Positions 1-10,774 of a stretch of DNA of 64,000 bases are shown here, in pieces. The stretch's first letter is position 1, and every line of letters begins with the position of its first letter. Position numbers and translations under genes: made by a program. The notes beneath the pieces are model-generated. The model was not told the origin of the DNA and did no database searches. It was given only the letters and a program-made list of their open reading frames with translations. This stretch comes from Pezicula radicicola (lineage: Eukaryota; Ascomycota; Leotiomycetes; Helotiales; Dermateaceae), in the NCBI GenBank assembly GCA_003008705.1, contig PDUO01000032.1, positions 92,747 through 156,746 on the forward strand, in the 5' to 3' direction.

Positions 1-590
1 TATAAAACTTATTTAATCAATTTAATATCTTAAGAACTAGTATATATTTCTAAATATAACTTTATAACTTTATTATTTAAGCTATTATAATATTATATAA
101 TTTTTAACTTATAAACTTAATTAATTAATTTAATATCTAAGGAACTTATAACCCTATTTAAGTAATTTTAATTATTATAAGATTATTATACTATAGACTA
201 CTATAGTCTTATAAATTTCTATTCTTAGCTTTATTAATAAACTAACTATAAGACTTATTAAAACCTTAAATTTAAATCTCTTATAATATAATATAATTAA
301 GTTTTAAACTAATTATAATTAAATTTACTTAGTTTATAACTCTATAAATAGTAATACTAAAAAAGATCTAATAGAATATTTAAACTTTTTAGGTAAAACT
401 ACCCCTAGAGGACTAGTATAATTATATATAGACTAGTACCTTCTATATAAAAATCTTTAAATAATAATAATTATTTTTTTTATAAACTAATTAGATTAAT
501 TTAAGGTTTTATAAATACTTAGTATAGTTTTAAGTAAGGATTAAGTCTAGTTTAAGTACTCTATCTATTACTAATACTATATTTTATTTT

Positions 591-930
591 ATATTATTTT
601 ATTTTACTAGTGTTTTATAAGTAAAGTAAAGCTTTCCTAACTTAGTAGTTTATATAACTTAGTATATACTAAATATAGTAGTCTTTATAACTAGCCTTTT
701 ATATATAAATAGCCTCTCTTTCTTAGTAGATAGATAACTTTGAATTTAAGTCTTTAGTTCTATATATTATTATCTTCTATCTATATATTATTATCTTCTA
801 TCTATATATTATAAACTCTATTTAACGCTCCTCCTACCCTATATTTATAGTATACTTTAGGCTATACCTACTCTACCTACCTATACTATTTCACTCTATA
901 CTTATAGCCTATAATCTAATAATAATAATA
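591..930 (+). repeat. Diverged repeat, copy A
   Basis: This stretch matches 6725-7072 and 7073-7362 over about 300 bp. It shares GTTTTATAAGTAAAGT, AGTAGTTTATATAACTTAGT, CTTAGTAGATAGATAACTTT and CTCCTCCTACCCTATATTTA. Differences are mainly transitions, as RIP produces. It also contains a local tandem repeat at 760-813. Confidence 0.75.
760..813 (+). repeat. 21-bp tandem repeat, about 2.5 units
   Basis: The units are 760-780 and 781-801, followed by a partial unit at 802-813. The unit starts CTATATATTATTATC. The other two copies of the larger repeat lack the expansion, so it arose in copy A only. Confidence 0.75.
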
Positions 931-2604
931 TATATATATAAACTACTTTATAAATTAAGATTACTTATTTAATATAAAATATAAATTTAGTTAATATTAT
1001 ACTTTTTATTATTTACTTATTATTTCTTATAGTAATTAATTATTTTAGAAGATAATAAAAACTAAGTTTAATAACTTTACTATAAAGTATTAGAGTTATA
1101 AATTAAAAGATTAAATAAATATATTACTTTTATTAATTTATATTATTTTAATATAAATATATAAATATAACTAATTTACTATAGAATAAGAGATTAAAGA
1201 GATATAAAAATCAAGAATACTTACTATATTATAGAAGGACTAACCGCGGTCTAAATAAATAACTTAAGATAGCCCTAGGTGGCCGCTAAGCTATATCTAT
1301 TTAGAAGTAATAAATTTTACACCCCCCCCTTTTCCCTAGCAACGACCTATAACTATTTATAACTCTTACCTTACTATCTTAACTCCTTCTACTCCTATAA
1401 TAAAATACTACCTTTACTATCTTAAGTTACTAAGGTGATATATAGAAGATGTAGCCCTTAACGTTCATAGATAGGAGGAGAGGTTAGTAATAGAGAAACA
1501 ACTTAAGTATAAAGACACTACTTATATTAGGCTTAACGTTCTCTAGTTCCCTTAGGCTAGCCTTAGGAAGACGAATCTAAAACGTCTTAAGAAGCTAAAG
1601 AAAGGGTTTAAGAAATAGTAATATAGTAGACTTACTAGGAATTATATATATTTATACTATTATTAAGTAATCTATTATAACGCGCTTACTAATATTTGTT
1701 TATTAACTAATAAGAACCCTAAATATAAATATAGTATATATTAATTAATATAGTAAATTACTATTCTAATAACCTTATATTAAATTAATAATTAATATAC
1801 TCTTATTTTCTACCCTATTTACCTTACTCTAGTAATTATATATTTAATCCTTACTTATATCCTTCCTTACTTTTAGATAGTTTTAAGTAATAGATTTAAG
1901 TCTATTTAATAAGTACTTCCCCCTCTATAACCTAGCCTATAATTTAACTCTCTATTATCTTATTACTTACTATACTTTAATTTAAGTAGTAGTAGAGCCT
2001 AGTAAAATAAAGGCCTATCTAAAAGGTACTAGGTTTAATTTTATAATCTCTATAAGTTATATATATATATATTATCCTTATAATCTTATATTAATAAATA
2101 AGATATCTTATTTATATTCGCTAGTATATTAGTTAATAAGACGTCTTATTAATTAATTAGATACTTTATATTAACTAATATAAATATTAGTACCTAGTAT
2201 CTAGAACTTATACTTCTAACTAGATTTACCTAACTCCTCTACCTCCCGCTATAGCTAGTACTAAGTTTAAGTAGTATAAAAGACTCTACTACCTTAAGAA
2301 TAATAGTAGACAATAGACCTTTACTTTATCTACTAGCTTATAATTTATATATAGGAATATATAACTTCTCTTAACTTTTATACTTATATAAGTAATTAGC
2401 TCTACTATCTAATAACTATATAAGTTATAAAAATAAATAAACCTATACTATAATTTTATATAAAGTAAGGCTTAATATAAGGATATAAAATATTAGAGAT
2501 TTACTATATACTATATTACTATAGGAAAATAATAATAATATTCCTTTAAAAGTAGAAAAGTTATTAATTATAACTCTATATATAAACTTCTTACTTTTAT
2601 TAAC

Positions 2605-4880
2605 TGTTGGAATGAATGGTTTCTGATATCACGTGTATATTACGTAAGCACGCTATCGGTGTGCCGGGCCAATCAGAGGCTTCGCCTCGCCGGGCCATGC
2701 CGCAGCACTAGCCTATTCGGGACTAGTGGGCAAGCATATCAAGACCTCCATTCTGGCACTTAGTTAGAAGGAGACATGAACAATAGAACCACTTGACCAG
2801 AACCAGAGCTATCGGAACGAGTGGAACAGAGATCAATATATTGATTATAGCGAACCGACATTAACTTTTGTAAATTATACTATCCGAATTTATAGTTATT
2901 CTACCCTTGTATTTTCAGACATTAAGTCTTACATTAAGATCAGCTTTTACTAAGCGATCATTAAGAAATCAACGATTTAGTGTCTAAGCTTTATACAATG
3001 CGAGAAGCGAGCGGTGGGTTCAAAACGGCGCATCCCTGTAGTACATGTAGTGTTTCTGTCCCTGTATATGTACTACAAGCCGTTCTACTATAGCTTCCAT
3101 AGTGTACTGCAACCCCAAGCCTCCCCCCTGCACTGTACTATACCGTAACTGTAATGTACCCTGCCTGCTGCAGCTTTGACGACATGGTAGAGTAATTTTG
3201 TAAGCGATGCCGAACCCGATGCCGAACTCGAAGTTTTGACCCCAAGAGACCCAAGAGAGCGGCTGACGGAGAAAACGGCATGCATATCATATATCAATCT
3301 CACGATCCTTGCTCATATTTGGCTATAGACGTCGACGATGAGCTTAAGAACGCCTTGATAGAGGAGTGTTCGATCGAGCAGCCACCACCCCATGGTGAAG
3401 TTTACTGCAAGATCCGTAAATACTAGCGAGAACGGAACTTCCACTCCGAAATGCGAATACTAGGACACGATATCTGACTGAGGGAAGTTGCTGTAGTAAT
3501 GGCACTCAGACGTTGATCTCTAATATTCTAGGAATTTGTCTCCTCTCTTTCAATGTTATTTCCTCCGTGCTATAGATCTTCTATTGTAAAAAATAAGTTT
3601 AACTGATCGTCTATGCATTCGCTAACGTATTCGGTTGTACTACGGTGGTTTCGTCCCTTCGAACCACAAGATCACCCTAAACATCGCAGGAGGAGAATAG
3701 GGGCGCAGTCTGCTTCCTGCATGGTAACCCGAGCAATTCGAAAATTCCTTGTTATAGCAGATAATGTTATTATAGTAGATTTCGAGCTCGTGCCTAGCTA
3801 TTAGGTTAGTGCGGTCGGGATGAATGCTAACCACCAAACCGATGCTAACTTTTCTTCAGCTCGGCAAACCAATTCCCACTGACTCTTTATAAGCCCAGCT
3901 TAGTTAAGTTGCCCCTAAAGACTCTCTATCCGTCTATAATGCACGTAACCAATTTGTGACCCAGTGTTTACGATTTTAGTCTGGGACGTCCAGCGCTAGC
4001 ATCACTCGTGATAGTAGCTGCCTAAATGGCTAGGCTCGTCGACTCTTCCGTCTACGCTGCGCGCACGCAGACGGCCAGTCGGTTACATCGATATGCCGAG
4101 TGCATCGTGACAGCACAGCTACGGTAGGGAATCAGGAGGTATGTGCCGGCGAGGCGGGGTGAATCATATATCATGTAGTGTAGCGTATAGCTTATCATGT
4201 ATTCTATATCCAACATGTGGAAGGCAGCTACCGACCTACAGTAGGGAGTGAGAGCCCTGGAACTTCAAGTGAAGAATAGAAGGTTATGCATATAGAGCTA
4301 CCCCAAGAAGAGGCCTTACGGTAGAGTGTCTCTGCGACGATGACCTCGACAAACAAATGACGGAATTCCTTGACCTCATTGTCTCTGAAACTCCCAGCCG
4401 ATATGCTGTAAGTCGACTACTGGGTTGGAACGTGCACATATTTCCCCCCTTACTAGTCTCTTTTGCTAATGTGGAACCTCTCATTGGCGCTACTTTTTTT
4501 GATTCTCGTAACTGTGATGCACATACGCTCAGCAAATGCCCCTTGGCACCCCGCTGTAGCCTTTCTGTAATATGGAGCCTCCAATTGGCGCTACCGTATT
4601 AGGCAGATAGTGGTCGCATAGCCACCGACAACGAATGAGCTGCTAGATCAATATGATTGCTCTGCTGCGGATATATTGATCTTTCTGTGCTTTGACTACC
4701 GGAGTGCCAGCTTGTATGCGGAGTATCATTTCCATATAGGGGATGGGGCAGAGAGCACTTGGAATACTGTCTAATATATAAATACATCCTTCAAAGCCGA
4801 AAGGGCCAAATAACATCAATTCATCCATCTCTCATACTTTAATCCATTAACATACGCCAGTCAATTGTCAAAAGGTCAAC
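2605..4880. other. Intergenic; possible retroelement terminus at the left edge
   Basis: No convincing gene is present. Normal composition begins exactly at TGTTGGAATGAATGG (2605). It is followed by a GC-rich stretch with CCGGGCCAATCAGAGG and a small hairpin (GAGGC-TTC-GCCTC). A TGTTGGAAT start is common for Copia-type long terminal repeats, so this may be an LTR relic. I could not find its other end or a target-site duplication. Short open frames at 3.6-4.8 kb have no recognisable content. The last part upstream of 4881 is the promoter and leader of the peroxidase gene. Confidence 0.4.
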
Positions 4881-6033
4881 ATGAAGCTCAGTATCCTTTC
4901 AAGTACCTTGGCCTTCGCCCTAGCCTACGGACAAGGTTCTCCTACTCAATGGGAGGCTGCCGGCCCGGACGATTGTATGTTGAATGATGGTAATCAAGTT
5001 CTCTCTGAAATACTAACAAATCTGTAGTTCGAGGTCCTTGTCCTATGATGAATACGTTGGCAAACCATGGATTCCTCCCACATGACGGCAGAAACATTAC
5101 AGTAGAAAATGCTGTCCATGTTTTGTCCACCGCGCTCAACTTTAACACTTCCCTTGCGACTCTCATGTGGCAGCAGGCCATCATTGCCAACCCAGAGCCG
5201 AATGCTACCTTTTTCACTCTGTAGGGGATCCTGAGTACTCTTGACTTCCTTTTAAAGCAATGCTGACATGTATTTTCGTAGTGACAATCTCAACAGACAT
5301 AACGTCTTGGAACATGATGCAAGCATGAGGTTAGATAAACTGTGTTTCTGAACCTCTCAAACTCCCTGGAGAAGATTGAGTGCCTCTTGCTTCCCTGGAA
5401 CATCTGGGATTTATGAGCCTGGAGCACCATGTATCCGACATTATATCATCCCCTTCTTATTTCTCAATATCTACAGCACATAACACCGGATTGTCTCAAA
5501 TTGCTGACTATGATCCCTAGTCGGGAGGATGCTTTCTTTGGAAACAATCATGTCTTCAATCAGACCATCTTCGATACGACGAAAGCATTCTGGACTGAAC
5601 CAATCCTAGACGCGAATCAGCTAGCCAATGGCAAGATCGCACGGCAGATTGTCTCCAAAGCATACAACCCCAACTATACCTTCACATCAAGGACCGAAGC
5701 CTTTAGCCTTGGTGAGGTGTCTGCTCCTATTATAGCTTTTGGGGATCTAGAAACTGCAACTGTTAATAGGACCTTGGTAGAGTACTTCTTCGGTAAGTTC
5801 GCATAATCATTCCTGCAACTGCCCCAGTTCTACACTGAATCTAACCCCCTCTTATAGAGAATGAGCGTCTTCCAGTTGAGTTGGGGTGGACTAAGCAAGC
5901 GAACGTCGTCGGTCTCGCCCAAATCGGTGGCCTTGCACAGGCCATCGGCAACGCCACTAGTCTCATTACCGATTCGGCAGTAGCTGACGCAGTCAGTCGT
6001 CGAGACTTACACTTTGGCTTGGGCTTCCGATAA
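4881..6033 (+). CDS. Secreted heme-thiolate peroxidase (chloroperoxidase / unspecific peroxygenase family)
   Basis: This is a five-exon gene: 4881-4974, 5028-5220, 5282-5329, 5521-5792 and 5858-6033, giving 260 residues. The start MKLSILSSTLAFALA is a signal peptide. GPCPMMNTLANHGF holds the Pro-Cys-Pro motif whose cysteine is the axial heme ligand, and VLEHDAS is the distal Glu-His-Asp...Ser acid-base motif of short peroxygenases. Family enzymes use H2O2 to oxygenate or halogenate small aromatics outside the cell. Intron 1 has a textbook TACTAAC branch site. Intron 3 is long (191 nt), with a GTTAGA donor. The gene is flanked on both sides by AT-rich repeat DNA, but its own coding sequence is intact. 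Family assignment is firm; the substrate is unknown. Confidence 0.9.
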
Positions 6034-6389
6034 TTGGTCAACCAAGCAGGCAGCTCTGATAGCTAGTTAGCAGAAGTAAAGTGCAAGACAAAGGAAATGT
6101 GCTACATTCTAAGGAGACGCTTTTATACAAAATATCTTATATACTATATGCTGGATAGGAATACATTTAGTAATTAACACAGGATTCTGCCGTGCAATGC
6201 AGCCTTTGATGTTTTCCACCTGGCCTTCCCGGCCTGGCCTCTCTACCATTCATTGACTGCCATGCTCTCCCACCCATCCTGGCACATATTACTATTCCGA
6301 ATATATCCCTCGTATCTCATCGATGTGCTTGTTCGATTGCTTACTGAGAGATAAGTAAGTGGAGGTGACAAGGGTTTGATTCGTGCCTG
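6034..6389. other. Intergenic 3' flank of the peroxidase gene
   Basis: No gene or structured element is seen. The composition shifts to AT-rich repeat sequence at the right end. Confidence 0.5.
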
Positions 6390-6724
6390 TTGTATTTTAT
6401 AATATAATAGCGCACTATAATAGCCTATAGCTATAGTGACCCTTAGTGGTTACAAAAGCACTATAACTATATTTACTACTTTTGTATATAACTCCGGCTA
6501 TATTAGTCACGTAACCTTAGTTTCTGTATTATATACTTCCTTATTAGGAATAGTATATATAGGGTACTAAACTAGCCGAATCGAATAGATAGGGAAGGAG
6601 AAAACTAAACTAGTAGTTTTCTAGTTATAAACTAGTTTCTAGTTTAGGAAGATTAAGTAGGAATAGTAAGGTCTAATTAAGTAGACTAAATAAGGTAATT
6701 TATATAACTATATACTTATAATAT

Positions 6725-7072
6725 ATGTTTTATTTTATATAGTGTTTTATTTTATATTGTTTTATTTTACTAGTGTTTTATAAGTAAAGTAGAGCTTTTC
6801 TAACTTAGTAGTTTATATAACTTAGTTTATACTAAATATAGTAGTCTTTATAACTAGCCTTTTATATATAAATAGCCTCTCTCTCTTAGTAGATAGATAA
6901 CTTTGAATTTAAGTCTTTAAGTTCCTTATATACTATTTCCGTTAATCTACTTATTACTCTATTCTATACTCCTCCTACCCTATATTTATAGTATACTTTA
7001 GGCTGTGCCTACCCTACCTACCCGACCTATACTACCTTATATTTATAGCCTATAATTAGATAGTATATATTT
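6725..7072 (+). repeat. Diverged repeat, copy B
   Basis: This is homologous to copies A (591-930) and C (7073-7362). It is the least T-converted copy: it keeps GGCTGTGCCTACCCTACC where the others have T-rich equivalents. Confidence 0.75.
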
Positions 7073-7362
7073 ACTTATATTTTATAAAGTAAAGCTTTCC
7101 TAATTTAGTAGTTTATATAACTTAGTTTATATTAAATATAATAGTCTTTATAACTAGCCTTTTATATATAAATATCCTCTCTCTCTTAGTAGATAGATAA
7201 CTTTAAATTTAAGTCTTTAAGTTCTTTATATTATTATCTTTAATCTATTTATTATAACTCTATTTAATACTCCTCCTACTTTATATTTATAGTATACCTT
7301 AGGTTATACTTATTCTATTTACCCTACCTATTCTACTTTATAACTATAACCTATAATCTAAT
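7073..7362 (+). repeat. Diverged repeat, copy C
   Basis: It lies directly downstream of copy B in the same orientation. It shares TAGTAGTTTATATAACTTAG and CTTAGTAGATAGATAACTTT but is more AT-rich. The tandem placement with B suggests a duplicated element or two fragments of one. Confidence 0.75.
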
Positions 7363-7560
7363 ATAGAATATACTTTATTATATTTCTATTATATTAATAG
7401 ACCCCTCTAGTAACAAGGTTATTTATATATGAATTAGTATTTAACTTATCTAAATAAGTGACTTAAATATAAAGTACTAAGTCTATATACTTTACTTTAT
7501 TGCCTCTTTAATCCCTGTATTAAATTATACTACTCTTGTATATTTCTCGAACCTTTTTTG

Positions 7561-8238
7561 CTTCCCCTTACTAGGGACCAATGTGCGACAACGTAGGTAG
7601 CGAGGATTCTAAAAAGACACACCTAGTTGCCTAATACACCGCGAACCTGATGTTGTAGTCGAACGATTGATTTCCGGGTTCCGAATGTTGATTTGTAATA
7701 ATTAATTAATCAGCAATACGAAAACGAAATTCGCCTTGATCCTATCCTTGGTATACATGTTAATTAAACCTTAGACATATAGGATGTGCAGCAGGGTTTC
7801 GATATAACACAACCTTTCTAGCCAATAGAGTCCATGTATTTGCCTCCAAGACGTTAAGCGATCAATAGACGAGCAGAGCGGTTAATCCTTGCCCCGTCGA
7901 CCGGTATTATATAGAAGGTACGAGTATCGTACCTACACGTCGTACTCGTACCGAAATTTATACTACTCTGCCTATTAAGCAAGAAATTGTGGATATATTC
8001 TCAGACTGCTTAGCTAAGATGTATAGCCTGTTGGGTTCATCTGTCTTATTATCAATGCAGGATGAAAGCACACAGACTAGCAGTAGAGCCTTGATATAAG
8101 TAAAGCATTCAACCCGCTCGAGGCTTCCTTCCTACTTGTTATATGCTAAACTACATACTTCCATATCAAGATATAAACCGTCAAATTCTTTGGAATCTTC
8201 AAGGCATTACCTACAGCCGACTTCCTGCTAACTCAAAA
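7561..8238. other. Intergenic
   Basis: Mixed-composition sequence with no recognisable gene. The right part is the 5' flank of the broken epimerase gene. Confidence 0.5.
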
Positions 8239-9379
8239 ATGGCAACCATTTTCACGCAAGTAACAATCGTTAAGTATACCAGGCACGAAAGCTGATCAGT
8301 GGTGATATAGTTTGGGCACGACTGGTTATGTCGGAGCGGATGCAACATTTTCTATTAGTCAAAAGCATCCAGAGTACAACATTACTTGCCTTGTTCGAAC
8401 CCCCGAGAAAGGCAAGCGAATTGCCGCATTGATCCCAAATGTTAAGCTGGTATACGGTGATTTCGAATCCTACGACCTTCCGAGAGAAGAGGCTGCAAAA
8501 GCCGAAGTGGTTATTAGTAAGATAGCTTGACTAAATCGCTGACAAAGATTGAAGAAAGTAAACTAATCAAGAAATCACAGATTGGGCAGCCTCCAACAAT
8601 GAGCGCGTCGTCAAAGCCGTCTTCGAAGGGTTGTCTTCAAGGTCGTCCCCAGGTTTCTACATCCATACCACAGGTGCTAGTATCCTCTCGGGCCCCGATA
8701 GGATCTCGAAAACCTACGGGAAGGAATCAGACATTGTGTATAATGACATGGCTGGTCTTAGCCGGGTGAAGACGCTTGAGAAAGAGGCTTTCATTTACCA
8801 CCCAGAAGACCTTTTTGTCTGGTCAGGAGGCAATGGCACAAACCTGAGAACGGCTCTTGTATGCCCGCCCACTATTTATGGTGAGAACCGAGGACCAGCT
8901 GCCGAGAACAGCATTATGGTCTCACTCCTAGCGAGACTCATTCTTGAGCGCGGCTATGGTCTGATAGTTGGCGAAGGCCAAGGCAGATGGAATGAAGTAC
9001 ATGTACGCGATCTCAGCAACGTTTATGTTCGTCTGGTCGAGGAGGCAGTGAGAGGAGGCGGCAGTGCGACTTGGGATGCTGATGGATTCTCTTCGCTGAG
9101 GCAGGCGAGTTCGTCTGGCGTGAGATCAGTGCCGAGATCACCCGAGTTGCCTACGAACAAGGCTTTATCAAATCGCCAAGTGAGATTAAGAGTATTGATC
9201 CAGCCAATGCCGAAACGGAGCTACACCCTCACGCGTTGACTCTCTGGGCTATGAATTCTAGGAGCATGGCCCTTAGAGCTAGGAAGTGCCTTGGTTGGCA
9301 ACCATCTATGCTTAGCTTGATTGAGGATATCCCACGGGTCGTTCAAGCCGAGGCAGCGAAGCTTGGATTGAAGAAGTAA
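8239..9379 (+). pseudogene. NAD(P)-dependent epimerase/extended-SDR-like gene, frameshifted
   Basis: Exon 1 (8239-8273) and exon 2 (8311-8516) give a Rossmann strand and loop, TIVNLGTTGYVG, followed by a region typical of fungal NmrA/epimerase-type proteins. A third exon runs from 8581 after a 64-nt intron. The frame is open to about 9087 and then shifts: after WDADGF the homologous continuation FAEAGEFVWREI lies one frame over (from 9092) and runs to the TAA at 9377-9379, ending KLGLKK. Five bases sit where three or six would keep frame. Intron 1 as modelled is only 37 nt, which is very short. Family members are cytosolic NAD(P)-binding oxidoreductases of unclear substrate. Either the gene is dead or the assembly has a one-base error; its position between RIP blocks favours decay. 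Confidence 0.75.
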
Positions 9380-10276
9380 GGGAGCTTGGACAGATTCATA
9401 TGAATGATAAAATCCACCACTATTATTTTAGTGCAAGTTGGAGTGTTCACTCGTCGCTATCAATATAGTGCCTCGCGTCCAAGCTTGTATATCCTTACAA
9501 TCGTATAGGGGGTTTATCTTCATCTATACCTACTTGTTATACTTCCTACAACTCCAAACTACAAATAATTTGTTCTCTAGAAAGTAGGTTATACTGGAAA
9601 ATGAAGTTCCTCTTTGACACATGTACAACTAGGTTGGTCTCTGTTTCAACTCTTCTAGTGATTATATTAAAAGGTAGTAGGATTTTATAGAAGTAAATTA
9701 TTTATTTTAAAAGTGTTTAGTACTATAAGCTTGGTTTCATAATAATAGGTCTTTGCGTATGATATAATAGGAACAACCCAGTAAAAAAACTAAATAGTTC
9801 AATTGGAGTAACCTGATTAAATAGTTGGGAAATAGCTAGTAAATGGCTGTTGGTATATTAAAATCTCCCTTCTAAATTGCAGCTTACAGAGACCGGTAAA
9901 TATCTGGGTACAGCTATCTATCGCTATTATAAGAGCCTCCCTGGTCGCTTTTAAGACTACATGGTAGTATAGCTACGGTTTTATAGAAGGTGGAAATTCG
10001 AGTTTCTTGTACCGGCGACAATCTCTGTCATATTTCAGATAGCGGTGAACAGGTAAGTCTTACGTACTAGCGCAATGTACAACACTTGCTTACCAATGCA
10101 GGTGTCGGAGTTTAGATGTTACAATTAGTAATAAACAATACTGGTTCTATAAAGCTCTACACTGTTCTTGTGACTTAACACACAAACCATAGCAAGTGCC
10201 GCTTCTTAATCACCTCTTCTCGCTTATACCACCAACCCCCAACTCAAACCCACAGAACATCACGCCAAAGTCAAAA
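9380..10276. other. Intergenic
   Basis: No supported gene. A short local AT-rich part occurs near 9660-9830. The last 80 bp are the leader of the DUF1993 gene; an upstream in-frame ATG is discussed there. Confidence 0.5.
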
Positions 10277-10774
10277 ATGCCTCTCTCACTCTACGAAGTT
10301 AGCATCGTCCCATTCATTGCCAATCTTAAAATTCTATCACGACTTCTTGAAAAGGGTCGAGCCCATGTCTCGGGCAGCGAGTCAACCCTCCTCGAGGCAC
10401 GTTTGATTGCTGATATGGCCGCCCTTCCTTACCAAATTCAGCGAGTTAGCGATACTGCGAAAGGATGTGCCGTTCGTGTTGGCAAGGCCACTCCAGTTAG
10501 TATGGAGGACAATGAGACTACATTTCCTGAGCTACAGGAACGCATTACCAAGACAGTCGAGCTGCTAGAGAAGTTGGACCCGAGCTGCATGGACGGAATG
10601 GAGGACGAAGAGGTTATTTTGAAGACTCGTGCTGGCGAACAGAAGTTTACGGGGTCAAGCTATGTGCTAACCTTCGCTGTCCCAAACTTTTATTTCCACT
10701 TTGTTACGGCGTATGCGTTGCTGAGAAAGGAGGGGGTCCCGGTCGGCAAAGCAGACTACCTTGGAAGATCGTAG
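10277..10774 (+). CDS. DUF1993 family protein
   Basis: This is a single-exon gene of 165 residues. The start MPLSLYEVSIVPFI matches the usual beginning of DUF1993 proteins, and ATG 10277 has a good context (CAAAAATGC). An in-frame upstream ATG would add about 27 proline- and asparagine-rich residues that look like leader sequence, so I did not use it. DUF1993 proteins are helical-bundle proteins of the DinB/YfiT-like type, with no established function in fungi. The length fits the family (about 170). A VPNFYFHFVTAYALLR stretch near the C-terminus is a conserved helix. The gene has no obvious partner nearby. Confidence 0.8.
   Translation: MPLSLYEVSIVPFIANLKILSRLLEKGRAHVSGSESTLLEARLIADMAALPYQIQRVSDTAKGCAVRVGKATPVSMEDNETTFPELQERITKTVELLEKLDPSCMDGMEDEEVILKTRAGEQKFTGSSYVLTFAVPNFYFHFVTAYALLRKEGVPVGKADYLGRS

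Larger units (their letters stand above)
1..2604. repeat. AT-saturated, RIP-like repeat block
   Basis: The sequence is composed almost entirely of A/T-rich words such as TTAATTAA, TATATA and CTTATAA, with very few CpG. I see no open frame of 60 codons on either strand. The block ends abruptly at about 2604, where normal base composition starts. This is the appearance of transposon-derived DNA degraded by C-to-T repeat-induced point mutation in filamentous ascomycetes. A better-preserved island at about 1235-1345 still has GC-rich words (CCGCGG, CCTAGG, a run of C). The repeat unit at 591-930 recurs twice near 6.7-7.4 kb. The original element cannot be identified by eye. Confidence 0.8.
6390..7560. 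repeat. Second AT-rich RIP-like block with two tandem repeat copies
   Basis: The composition is strongly AT, with no open frame of 60 codons. It contains two adjacent diverged copies (about 6725-7072 and 7073-7362) of the unit also found at 591-930. The second copy carries more T where the first has C (for example in the CTCCTCCTAC segment and the following GGCTGTGCC/GGTTATACT segment), consistent with progressive RIP. Confidence 0.75.

Noticed and set aside
1..2604. Nuclear copy of mitochondrial DNA
   Set aside because: The AT-richness fits, but no mitochondrial gene or tRNA is visible, and the repeat copies with transition differences fit RIP better.
2605..4215. Complete LTR bounded by TGTTGGA and TCCAACA (4209-4215)
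   Set aside because: The inverted ends match by seven bases, but 1.6 kb is too long for a Copia LTR and there is no target-site duplication.
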